From positions 51,423,411 to 51,487,410 of the forward strand of contig OW203762.1 of the NCBI GenBank assembly GCA_934045905.1: a stretch of 64,000 nucleotides of DNA, given 5' to 3'. The notes beneath the pieces were generated by a model. It had not been told where the DNA came from. It saw only the letters and a list, made by a program, of their open reading frames with translations, and made no database searches. The number at the start of each line of letters is the position of its first letter. Within the stretch, counting starts at the first letter, position 1. The stretch is from Leuctra nigra (Eukaryota > Arthropoda > Insecta > Plecoptera > Leuctridae). Of the stretch, positions 10,944 to 21,887 are shown in pieces. The translations under genes and the position numbers were made by a program.

Positions 10944-13900
10944 GCAAATCCTTTCGCTCTCTGCTTAATATAATAATTATGCTCCGCTCGTTGGAATATC
11001 AAATATTCCCCGAGCAATTAGAGTGAACTGAACTCTTATAAAATAAATCAGAGCAGCGGTTTCTCGAGCTGTTTGAAGAAACCTCCCTCTCGCAGCGAAA
11101 GAAAGAAATTAATTAGTTTCACCAAAGAGTGGTTTACATTAAAGTACGGATTTTAAAAGAATAAAATAATAATATTTTACGTTTTCTTTGTATGCGGTAG
11201 CCCAATTATAAAAAGTGATATAGAAGACGAGACGTTGGCGATTTAATATTTCATGAAATTAAAATCTAATATAGATATAGAAGTTAAATAATAAAAATCT
11301 TTGAAAACTCCTTGCCGAGTTTGAGAAGAAGTTGAGATGACGTAGCGACGCCGGTCAAGAGCGTCGGGACGGCATACGCGACGTCGCTGGGCCGTAGAAT
11401 TACGGCAAGAGAGGCTGTGGCACCTATTTGTTCGCCTGTTGTCAGTAGCAAAAAAACATGCATAACTCACATGGAATTTGATTATAAAATTTGCTCAGTT
11501 ATTATTAAATGCGTCCCTGCAAGAAACGATCCAATTAAGACACCTGATTAAAAAATATAATTTTAACGAGTGACAGATGTTATTGTCAAATTGTCCATTA
11601 GACAAATGGCAAACATTTATCTATTTGCCTATTTTTCATTTACTACACTTCATTCCACACTCAGGTTTCGCATGTTAATTACTTAGTTTGCGGCTCGCAT
11701 CAAAGCCCTATCAACAGCTGTACGCCTCATCAAGGACGTCCCAATTAGATTCTCGCTGATGTAAAACCCACCGTATTAGAGTGATACTCAAACTTTATGG
11801 CTGATTGTAAAACCGAGCGAGTCAGAAGCGAAGACGCGTTGTTCTTCTGCGCAGTCGATCTCAGACTGTTCGGGGGAAGAAGGCGAAGTTGTTGAAGAAG
11901 AGGAGACTTTGGTTTCAGTTAGGCCTAATCGAATTTCTTTAGTTTGCAGAAAGCTCTCAGAGAAAAGATTTGATTTACGGCTGACCACAAGCCACAGAGA
12001 TTGCGGACTTTTACCGGCTTTTGACAATGGAGTTTCTTAATTCTTTGGGAATATTAATTTAGATTCTGTATAATAAGTTATTTGATATTTGAATCATTAC
12101 TTCTTTGTAATTATTTTTATAACCAAGTTGCCAGATGTTGACAGAGCTACAAAATGATGTTGATCGAGAAAACTGATTGACAGAATGAGGAGGTTTGGAC
12201 ATTAGAACTGTAAACTTTTGACTGCATCAAATTGTTTATAATACCTATCACCAGCAAAGATAATCCATTACAGAGTAGAAATAAACAGCTAGATGTGCCA
12301 GTATGAAGTGAGCGATTGATTTGTTTGCTTATGTTGTACAAACAAATAAAATCTCCAGCAGCCGTCCGCCAGCCATCACTCGCCGCTCTTGACTCCTCGA
12401 GCAATCGAATCATCACCCCCCCCCCTCCCTGGGGTGTCACGTGGTAGCTGAGTTAACGACGCACATCTCGCCTCTCAGAACTTCGTATTGTTGGGTAGTA
12501 AGGACTCTAGAAACAAGGTCCATTTTATTAAAAACATTTTTAAGAGCTATAAGATGATCCATATCATAATTTAAAATGTAAGTAGATATTGTAATTTGTA
12601 ATAGATGAAACAAAACAAGAATTACTTAATTTTTTTTTTACTTTCGAGATGAAGTTTGTGAGAGGGCTATGTTTCCTTCTTGGCCTAATGTGAATGTGAC
12701 ACTGACAGCATTTATTACTAACGTGATTTTTATGAAAGGGATGACAATTCCTTGTGTAACTCATTTCTTAAATTTAAAAATAGGGATCGATCATTCTATA
12801 ATTATTTCATAATATGTTGATCTATTTATGTCAGAAACAGTCGTTGGGGACACTTGGAATAAGTATAATCTAGGATGGTATAATGTCGTGTCAATGAAAA
12901 TGATGATTGTTTGATTTTACGCTTTCAAGATAATTAAAATGCACACATTTGATTAGATAGATATATATTCTATTCACCAAAGTGGAATCATTTCATTTTC
13001 AATTGGATTACTTTAGTAAGTAACATGTACCTACCTATCGGTGCCTAGCCTATGGTGGTATTACCGCTAACGCGCAACACATTAGTTCTTAGATCAGTGG
13101 TTCTCAACCTTTTTTGCTCCATTCCCCAGAATATTCCCCCTTTCCCAAGTGCATTCCAAAACATATTCGCAAAAATGGAGAACCCTTTAATTTTCTTAGT
13201 AATTTCTTAGCAGTATTCCGAAAAAAATGTGTTTAGGCTACAAATTTGCGCACGAAACCAGGTGTCTGTGGGGAGGGGTCGTGGTGTCTGTGGGGAGGGG
13301 TTCTGGCCGCACATGCCCGGGCAAATTATGAAATTAGAAAGTGAATGTATGACTTTAGACCATTTCTATGCGTTTTGAATTTGATTTTTGGCTACTAGCG
13401 GGAAATACGTTCTACCCACCGGACTTTGTGTTATTCACGAGTTATTCTCGACGCTACATCAATATCATGCTTGTCAACCCTTTCGTTCCGAGGCGGCTCG
13501 TGTCCTTGCTATGTCTCAGAAAGTGATGATTTCAGACAATTATATCGGGGGGGGGGGGGGGGGGGGGGGGATCAAACTGTAAGGAGGGCATAATACATTT
13601 CCAAACAGGAATGGACCAATGGTGATGGGAGGAGCATAATAGTTCTCTTTACTCACACTAGAGCAGCACGGTCCAGAGTGGGAGAGAGAACCAATCAAAC
13701 GTGTTGGGTAAAGAGACTAGACCTACATTTCCCCCGCCCCACCCGGGGGAAGTGTAGGTCTAGTATGTTTAGCATTGCTGTCAGAGCCTTCTTGACGGTC
13801 ACGACCCACATCCTTCTGTCATCTGTTTTATTCGTGATGTCACATAGCAAGATAATGACTAGTGGTCCATTGATATTCTGAAAATTAACAATAGAAGTTT

Positions 13901-14284
13901 CTAAGTGTTTTCCACAAGATGATATTTAATTGAAATACCTATTCTCGTAATATCAATTAATATTTTGAGAAATTGATTTCTCTATCCTAGTTTTCCTCGC
14001 ATTTGTAAAGAAATATGTGGCATTGAAAAGCTTTATTTGTGTTAATTCATAATTCCACTCTTCTTGGTAAAGAATACTCTTCTTGAATTGACAATTCAAG
14101 ATGGCGGCAGTATAGTGTTCACGTTCAGGTTGGTCAAGGGAAATTAGTTAAACATCATCTATAACGTAAACCAGGGCTCAGATACATTGGTATAAATCTA
14201 GTATATTCACTTTATAATACAATTGTTGTATAAACTTTCTCGTGAGTGCATCACATTCCATCTAATATAATAAGTTATTCCATT
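10944..14284. other. Intergenic DNA between tup and a LINE
   Basis: No protein family is recognised. It holds a hAT-type terminus at 13095 (CAGTGGTTCTCAACC), a 24-bp poly-G tract (13547-13570), and an inverted pair at about 13716-13764 in which agacctacatttcccccgcc and the reverse form lie close together, forming a hairpin. The rest is AT-rich with nothing clear. Confidence 0.5.
13095..13160 (+). mobile_element. hAT-type element terminus (fragment)
   Basis: CAGTGGTTCTCAACCTTTTT matches the widely shared hAT terminal consensus (CAGnGnTTCTCAACC). The matching opposite end was not found nearby, so only one terminus is called; the true right limit is unknown. Confidence 0.4.
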
Positions 14285-14465
14285 CTCTTAACACCTGTGC
14301 GCTTATACCGTGTGAGTTTAGCAACGCAGATTCCCCTTCCGCCCGTCATCAAGATCTGTGTAGGCGTGCGTGACACACACTGACAACAACAGCTGTTCAG
14401 TAGCAAGTGGATTCCTGGTGCATAGCTCCTGTGAAAATAACCGACAACAGTAGAGTAGCCGCACC

Positions 14466-15185
14466 ATGGACGCAGATTCCCTGCAATCTAGGGTAGAGAA
14501 CTTTGAAATCAAAGTTCTTCAATCCCTGGAAGATTTTCGAAAGATAGCAATAGCAGAAAATCCTGACCATCAACCCGTCCCTGCCGATAACATCAATCTA
14601 CAGGAGAAATTTAAGGAACTTGAGAGGCGGGTAATTTCTAGCTTCGAAGAAATCAAGCAAGAAATTACAGTGGCCAAAACGCAAATTGAACAAAATGCAA
14701 CTAGGATGGATGCTCTCGAGCAGTACTCGAGACGAAACTGCATTCTGATACACGGTATCAGCGAAACTGAAAAGGAAGACACCTATGAACAGGTGTGTGG
14801 CTTCCTCAACAATCGGCTGAAGATGGAAGTGTCGCACATGGACATTGACAGATGCCACCGTCTTGGTTCTCGGAGCGCCAAAAACAAGTACATAAGACCA
14901 ATAATTGTTAAGTTTATTGCATATTGGTGCAAGGAGACATGCTGGCGCCGTAAGAAATCCCTAAAGGAATCGGGATTTGTTATCACTGAATCACTCACGC
15001 GCACCAGACAGGAACTGCTGACTAACGTTCAAAAAATAGTGGGATTTACGAAATGCTGGACCCAGGATGGCGCCATCATCGCGATCCAGGACGAGAAGAG
15101 AATCCGAATAACGAGTGCTGACGATCTGCGCTTACTAGCACCAAAAGCATCCGGCCAAAGTGACTCCTCTACGAGAGTACCATAG
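14466..15185 (+). CDS. LINE ORF1 protein (coiled coil plus RRM-like nucleic-acid binding)
   Basis: The protein has 239 residues and its ATG sits in a good context (caccATGg). The N-terminal 90 residues are predicted coiled coil with spaced Leu/Ile. Then ALEQYSRRNCILIHGISE opens the L1-ORF1p/transposase_22-like RRM region, with DIDRCHRLG and RPIIVKFIAYWCK, and a C-terminal segment TRTRQELLTNVQKIVG. In LINEs this protein binds element RNA and forms the ribonucleoprotein. No CCHC zinc knuckles are seen. It lies 190 bp before ORF2, as in other two-ORF LINEs. Confidence 0.85.
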   Translation: MDADSLQSRVENFEIKVLQSLEDFRKIAIAENPDHQPVPADNINLQEKFKELERRVISSFEEIKQEITVAKTQIEQNATRMDALEQYSRRNCILIHGISETEKEDTYEQVCGFLNNRLKMEVSHMDIDRCHRLGSRSAKNKYIRPIIVKFIAYWCKETCWRRKKSLKESGFVITESLTRTRQELLTNVQKIVGFTKCWTQDGAIIAIQDEKRIRITSADDLRLLAPKASGQSDSSTRVP

Positions 15186-15375
15186 TGTGTGATGTACTAA
15201 GGACAAACAACAATAAATACAAACTGACCCAGCAATACTCGCCTGACCAACCGTATGCTTATATAATTTATAATTTATAATTTATATTACCCATTAATTT
15301 TATTTAGTTTATTGTAGTATATTATATCTACATCGAAATATAGTTAGGCTATATTTTTTATACGTACCTTACCTA

Positions 15376-18300
15376 ATGATAAATATAGATGTAAATGGAT
15401 ATGACTTAAGTAATAGTAACTACATACTTGACTCTCTCTTTGACTCTGTAAGCACAAACACATCAATTTGCCAACACCCTCAAGACCTCACTCATTTATA
15501 CAAAACGTGCCACGGACTAAAGATTTTTCATTTAAATATTCGCGGAATCAATTCTCACTTTGACGATGCGGCAATTCTCTTACAAGATACCAACGTAAAG
15601 TTTGATATAATAGTTCTCACCGAAACTCATCTAAAACATGACACCAGCCAATTTACTATTGAGAACTACACTACATACAACTTTACAAACAAGACGACCT
15701 CTCATGATGGCGTAACTGTACTTGTCAAAGACGACGCATTTGATACGCTGAATGTCCAGAGCCATAAATATTTTTCCCAGGCCCACGTTGTTCAAATCGA
15801 CGTAGTACGAAACTTTATATCTTTTTCAATTTTTGCAGTATACAGATCCCCGTCCGGAGATATCCAAACATTCATCTCCGAACTCAGTAGTAACAGTAAA
15901 ATGATGAATAGCGATCACAATGTTATTGTAGGTGATATTAACATTAATATATTTGACAGTTCAGTACTCCCGACAGATTATCTCAACATATTGAATGCAA
16001 ATGGATTTTCATCATGTATCAACGAACCAACACGTGTAACATCATCATCAAGCACATGTATAGACCATATATTTATCAAGTCCAAAAAAAGTAGCACGCC
16101 TTACAAAAGCTACATACTCCACACCAGCATCACAGATCATTACTCTATTGGAATTGGTTGGTTCGAAGTAAATGAGCGTAGTAGAGAAAATTCTAATAAT
16201 AAACTTAGAGAAGTAAAGCTAATTAATTATGAACAGCTTAAACTCAGTCTAGAAAACCACGAATGGGATATTATATTAAGGGAAACCAACCCAAACACAG
16301 CCACGGAGTTATTCGTGAACACTCTGGTTAACTTAACTGAAAACTCCACAACTGTTAAGTCTGTCAAGATAAAAACAAAAAAACTCAAACCTTGGATAAC
16401 CTTAGATGTAATTAAAGAAATTAGATATAGAGATAAACTCTATAAAAAAACTCGCAAATATCCCGAACTTACAGTGCTTAAGGATTACTACAAAAATTAT
16501 CGGAACCAAGTAAATTTGTCAATAAAAAGGGCTAAGAATGAATACTATAGAGAGAAAATACTAGAAGCTCAAGGTGACAAAAGAAAAATATGGAACATCG
16601 TAAACGAATTTACGAGCAGAAATACTAAAAAGGTGGAAATTAAACAAATATCCACTTGTAATGGTATTGTCACTACAAAGGAGAACCCTAAAATCATAGC
16701 AGATGCCTTTGTTGACTACTTCAGCGACGTAGGGGAAAAGATGGCTGAGAACATAGCTAGGTCAGACTTATGCAACCAAAATACCGACACATATTACGAA
16801 AATATTAATTCTAAATCAATGTTAATGACGCCAGTTACTCACAAAGAAATAATTAATTACATCAATGAAATGAAAAATAATACGGCTTCTGGTACTGACA
16901 CAATAAGCACTCTCACTTTAAAATCAATAAAGAAACAGGTGGTCTTACCACTCCACCACATTATCAACACTATCCTTGAGTCAGGTATTTATCCAGACAT
17001 GTTTAAAAACGCATTAATCAAGCCTATCTATAAGAAGGGAGAAAAAACTCTTACTAGTAATTACAGGCCAATTTCCCTACTCTCGAACCTCTCTAAGTTA
17101 ACTGAAAAATGCATAAAACATAGAATATACAACTTCCTAGAAGATAACAAGCTAATATCACCTAATCAATTTGGTTTTCGCTCGGGGATGGGAACAGAGG
17201 ATGCTATTGCCAAACTTACAACTCAAATAAGCACACGTATTGATAATAATGAAAAATGTTTAGCTATTTTCCTAGATCTAGCGAAAGCTTTCGATACTGT
17301 CTCCCACCAACTTCTGCTTAAAAAACTTCATAATATGGGTATAAGAGGACTTGTACTGCAACTAATTGAAAGCTATCTGCATAATCGAGAGCAGTTCGTT
17401 GGTATAAACGAAACTGTAAGTAAACCAAGAATAATCAAATACGGAGTGCCTCAAGGTACTGTTCTAGGACCCCTTCTCTTCCTTATATTTATTAATGACC
17501 TGTGCTCCTTGTTGCAAAACAACGACACTACAGTATTCGCTGACGATACAGTTTTGCTCTTCTCCTCACGGAGTTGGGACGCAGTACACGATTTAGCTGA
17601 TGTAGGTCTAAATAAAGTAAAAAATTGGCTTAACCAAAATATGCTTACATTAAACAATGAAAAAACCATGTACATCACCTTCTCTCCACGTGTTAACTGC
17701 CAGCCAAAGAATTCTATATTGAAAATCCATAATAGTAGATGTAAGGACCACTACCGTGACTGTCTATGCCACACACTAACCAAAACCAAATCTCTACGAT
17801 ATCTTGGCATCACTATCGACCAACATCTTAAGTGGGACGAACATATACTATCAATAATAAAAAAGTTACGTTTTCTTATGGTGAACTTTTATCATTTAAG
17901 AGATATTCTTTCTTTTGATAGTTTAAAACTTGTCTACTACGCTCTGGCTCAGTCAATTATACAGTATGGAATCGTAGGCTGGGGAGGGACATACGACACG
18001 CACATGTGCAAATTGAACTCTGCCCAAAATATTATCCTTAAAATCCTACTTAAAACTGATTTCCGCTATTCAACAAAAATGCTTTACGAAAGAACTGGAG
18101 TTCTCCAGGTGAGGAAACTTTATGCTGTATCTCTATTCAAACAAATACACTATAAACATTCTTTTCTACCAACTAACCCCGGAATATCTCATATACAAAC
18201 TCGTTCAAAATCTTCAAATAAAATTTTCCAACCTAGGGTTAACAAAGGTATTACGCAAAGACATGCAGCTTTTCTTGGTCCCAAGCTTTACAATCTTTTA

Positions 18301-18420
18301 CCGGATAATATTCGTAAAACTAAATCACAAAATATATTTAACTATGATATAAAGAAGTGGCTAAAAACGTATCCGATCAAATCGCTAACGGACAATATAA
18401 ACTGTAGAATAATGAAGTGA
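15376..18420 (+). CDS. LINE ORF2: AP-endonuclease and reverse transcriptase
   Basis: The protein has 1014 residues. The endonuclease occupies about residues 50-260: LNIRGI, LTETHL (catalytic Glu), YRSPSGD, VGDININ, CIDHIF and the terminal TDHYS. The reverse transcriptase is at about 500-770: YRPISLLS, NQFGFRSGMGTEDAI, FLDLAKAFDTVSH, GVPQGTVLGPLLFLIFINDL and the catalytic FADD. The tail has YLGITIDQHLKWDEHI and a Cys/His group (CKDHYRDCLCH). All catalytic motifs are present, so the copy may be mobilisation-competent. It performs target-primed reverse transcription in the nucleus. The AATAAA-poor 3' end and 7-bp tail follow. Confidence 0.95.
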   Translation: MINIDVNGYDLSNSNYILDSLFDSVSTNTSICQHPQDLTHLYKTCHGLKIFHLNIRGINSHFDDAAILLQDTNVKFDIIVLTETHLKHDTSQFTIENYTTYNFTNKTTSHDGVTVLVKDDAFDTLNVQSHKYFSQAHVVQIDVVRNFISFSIFAVYRSPSGDIQTFISELSSNSKMMNSDHNVIVGDININIFDSSVLPTDYLNILNANGFSSCINEPTRVTSSSSTCIDHIFIKSKKSSTPYKSYILHTSITDHYSIGIGWFEVNERSRENSNNKLREVKLINYEQLKLSLENHEWDIILRETNPNTATELFVNTLVNLTENSTTVKSVKIKTKKLKPWITLDVIKEIRYRDKLYKKTRKYPELTVLKDYYKNYRNQVNLSIKRAKNEYYREKILEAQGDKRKIWNIVNEFTSRNTKKVEIKQISTCNGIVTTKENPKIIADAFVDYFSDVGEKMAENIARSDLCNQNTDTYYENINSKSMLMTPVTHKEIINYINEMKNNTASGTDTISTLTLKSIKKQVVLPLHHIINTILESGIYPDMFKNALIKPIYKKGEKTLTSNYRPISLLSNLSKLTEKCIKHRIYNFLEDNKLISPNQFGFRSGMGTEDAIAKLTTQISTRIDNNEKCLAIFLDLAKAFDTVSHQLLLKKLHNMGIRGLVLQLIESYLHNREQFVGINETVSKPRIIKYGVPQGTVLGPLLFLIFINDLCSLLQNNDTTVFADDTVLLFSSRSWDAVHDLADVGLNKVKNWLNQNMLTLNNEKTMYITFSPRVNCQPKNSILKIHNSRCKDHYRDCLCHTLTKTKSLRYLGITIDQHLKWDEHILSIIKKLRFLMVNFYHLRDILSFDSLKLVYYALAQSIIQYGIVGWGGTYDTHMCKLNSAQNIILKILLKTDFRYSTKMLYERTGVLQVRKLYAVSLFKQIHYKHSFLPTNPGISHIQTRSKSSNKIFQPRVNKGITQRHAAFLGPKLYNLLPDNIRKTKSQNIFNYDIKKWLKTYPIKSLTDNINCRIMK

Positions 18421-19042
18421 AGTGAAGCAGTGAAGCAGAGAGTCTAGAATGTATACACAGATTTAAATTTCAGCCTGTTCTTATTACTTATTTCCTTTGC
18501 TCTTCACAAAGGTATCGTTTCAATTTAAGGTTTTTATCTAAAATGAATTATACCATTGTCATATCTAAATTAGGTAGGTACGCCTTCGAAATTCTCGAAG
18601 CTTCAAATTGTACTCCTCACCATTACAACTTCTCATTCTTGTATTTGTTATAGATTAAGTCAAATTAGATTGATTATTATAATTAGTTTTATAAGTTACT
18701 TATGGTGCCAAAATATCTTATTCTTATTTTCGCAATTCTAATCAGATCTAGGGAGGGACTTTCATTTTACTCTAAATTCAGATCCATATTTAGTTTAGCT
18801 TCTTAATTTAGTTTGTTTAGTGTATAATTAGCATATCACAAATTATTCAAGAAATGTAAACTACTTATAAGTATCTTTTTTAGCTACCTCTAAATTATCT
18901 GATGGTATTATATTATAAGTAGAATAGTTATGCCCTAACACAAGATATTGTTATCTTAAAAGGGTATAATAAACATAGACCAATGTAACCATTATTGTAA
19001 TGCTTTGGAAAAATAAAAATAAACTTGAAACTTGAAACTTGA

Positions 19043-21887
19043 ATAGGGTAACTTATTTTGTCAGCTTTAGAAGCGTCCTGGGAGATATGCAACGCATGAT
19101 ACACAGGTGTAATGCTGGTTGCTTACCTCGCAGTCGGTGCTCGCGGGTAGGTCACCCTCCCCCCTCCACCCCGGTCAGATGCTTGCTGAAGACGAACCAT
19201 TGAGACCGTGAATATTATGTTCGCGCGCGTGGAAAAATAATAACCAAATAGAACAACCAAACTACATCTCAGCATTCACTATTCAGCAATATTGGAATTG
19301 GAAATACTCTAAATAATTATCAAAGTAAAACAATGTCGTTCTACTGCCAGTGCCACGTTAGGGTGGGACGGACTTTTGTAGCAGTAATGTATGTTATAAT
19401 ATAATATTATGTTTAATATTAAATATTACATAGTGAACAACGTTCATTCTGAAATCATTCTAACATCTAAAATCACTTTAGCAATAAAACCAACATGAAC
19501 AAATCGGAATTAATGTTTCAACATGATCATACCAACAAGTAGATTTCGAATATAAGTGGAAATTTAAATTATTCGAATCAGACTCCACCGACCGAGTGCC
19601 ACGTACATTTAATCTTTGGGTCTAATTGGAGTTGTTGGACAGAGTGTTGGAGTACATACAGGTTGGCGAAACGAAATGTTTGAAATTCAGTCACATATTT
19701 TAATGAGAAATTACTTATTATAACATTGACTTAAATATAAAAGCAGTAGTACGAGGTAAGTAGTGAAAAATATTACTTTATACCGACTGAAGATCTATAA
19801 AAAATATTAAATGTGTTAGAATTTGAATCAGATAACAATTGTATGAATTTGTATCAGTTAGCCAAAAAGCCAAAATGAATTGAGTAATTGTTTTCATTCT
19901 GTAATAAGTATTAATTAATTTAATTGTAGGTATATCTATCTTTTTGTATAAAACACAAGTACCTACTATTGTAGTACAATTGTTTGTCAAGTAAGTGGAC
20001 CCAGACATAAAACTGTGTGTGTTCATGTTTTGCCTTTCTTTAATGAATATTGACAAAAAAAAAGAAACAAAACATAGTAGAAAATCATTCTTTAGTTATG
20101 TTAGTTATTCTAGTTAGTTATTCTTTAGTTATGATTGAGATTTTGTTTAATTAACCCAGACTTTAAACAAAATCTCAATCAAAATCTCTGGGATTCTGTA
20201 GAATCTCTCTTTGTGGATCCGCTTCCAGAAGTACAATTTTAGTTTCAGTTCAGTTTAAGTTTATTTTTCCATCCCAGCAGTACCTACAGATTTTAGCTTT
20301 TTAGCTTTCAGATTTAGCCCCCCACCCAGACTTTTTGATTGCCTAAAACGATAAAAATAAAAATATATGCATATATTTTTGTGTTCATTTTTCAATGCTC
20401 TATGACCATACTATGACACTTGCTTTCGCTGTGGATTTCTGATTGTATTTTCAGAATTGTAGAATTGTATTTTCAGAATTTTTCAGAATTGTATTTTCGT
20501 CGATTTGATAATCAAAATCTCTTTAAATTACTGCAATTTTTATTTTGAACCTGGTGTTTTTAAAATTTTATTGAATTTGATGAAGTCCTCTCATTGTCAA
20601 TCTGAAAAATGGATAAGTCACCCAATCTGCCTGCCTACCTACAGCCCAATTAGTGTCAACCAGAATACAAGAAACAATTGATAAAATAAAAATTATATTT
20701 TTATAATTATATTTGATTGTATTTTACATCGGAGTTAATCAGTTCTGTCTTTCACGCAGTAATACCTTATAAAATGCAATTATATACATTTGTAAATAAA
20801 AATAAAAATAATATTTCTATTCATTGGATCCACATTTTCATGTCCCCCCCCCCCCCCCCCCCCCCCTAGCCACGCAATTGCTGCAACATTGAAGTTACAA
20901 TAGACCTACCTATAAGTTACAAATTAGACTAAATATTCAATGAAATATTAAATATGCCAGTACCCGGGTTTCTCTATCCTCACCTCTCTATATTACATTC
21001 TCACTAGTGAGTGGAGCCTTGGCTTGTCTATGTTGAAATAGACTTCATAATAAAAAAAATTACAAGTGATGATTCAAGTTTGTGATATTCTTCACTTTTT
21101 CTTAGGTATAAAACACCATTTAGTCATGCGAAGGCAAAATATAAAACCAGTTTGTATGTCTGTGACACATGACAGCAATAAACATATTATACCATACCTG
21201 GCTTCTAAATAAAATAAAATAAATACAATACCAGTCAAGTTTGAACAACAAAAGAAAACTACTTTTGATTAGACCATGGATATTTTAACATTGTCGTCTT
21301 TTAGTATTTTATAGTTTTACTGTCTACAAATAAATATAGTAATTGGAACATCTCGATTTGAAAGCCATAGGCATGTTGTAATTACATTATATATCCATCA
21401 AATTAGTTACTTATTTTCATAAGTATGTACCCAAAGCTAAATAAAATATACCTACATGTTGCACTAAATCAGTAGGTAACATAAATATAAATATAAAAAA
21501 GTTATACAAATTATCAAGTTATAGTACGGACATTCTATTGAGTCCAAGTATGCATGCCTGTCACTACTTTGTAGAAAACATCATTTGCAGGACTTAATTT
21601 AGCTAAATGACTAATTGAACTTAGTCGGTTAAGAATAAACCTATAAGAACGCATCAACCCAATACAGGTACACAATACCTACATAATTTCTAATCAAGAA
21701 TTTGCAGATGTTACACATAGCACTATGTGAACTTTTCAGATCCAGATCTTTGTATTAGCGTACCTACATGAAAGTTATACACAAGTGCTATATCGTTTTT
21801 GATTGTTGTAATATGAAATACGCATAGGATTGCATGTAGAAAATGTGACAACAACCGCTGACCTGCCCATGTAATACCCAGCAGGGT
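19043..21887. other. Intergenic DNA between LINE and EDC3
   Basis: The stretch is AT-rich with no recognised gene. It holds a near-perfect hairpin (20130-20180), short TTCAGAATTGTA-type repeats (20450-20500), and a 25-bp poly-C tract (20843-20867). EDC3 3' UTR should lie at the right-hand end. Confidence 0.5.
20130..20180. repeat. Short inverted repeat / hairpin
   Basis: gattgagattttgtttaa and its reverse complement ttaaacaaaatctcaatc flank a loop of about 15 bases. The arms match over 18 bp. It lies in intergenic DNA. Flanking tandem copies of agttattctttagttatg-like words lie just left. Confidence 0.75.

Larger units (their letters stand above)
14285..19042 (+). mobile_element. Two-ORF non-LTR retrotransposon (CR1/L2/Daphne-like), apparently intact
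   Basis: It contains ORF1 (14466-15185), a 190-bp spacer, ORF2 (15376-18420), a 3' UTR of about 600 bp, and a 3' end made of about three TTGAAAC-type units (19021-19042). Neither ORF has a stop or frameshift. The AP-endonuclease plus reverse transcriptase order and the microsatellite-like tail, instead of poly-A, fit the CR1/L2/Daphne side of the LINE tree; the exact clade is inference. The 5' limit is a guess from where ORF1 leader-like sequence starts; no target duplication was identified. Confidence 0.85.
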
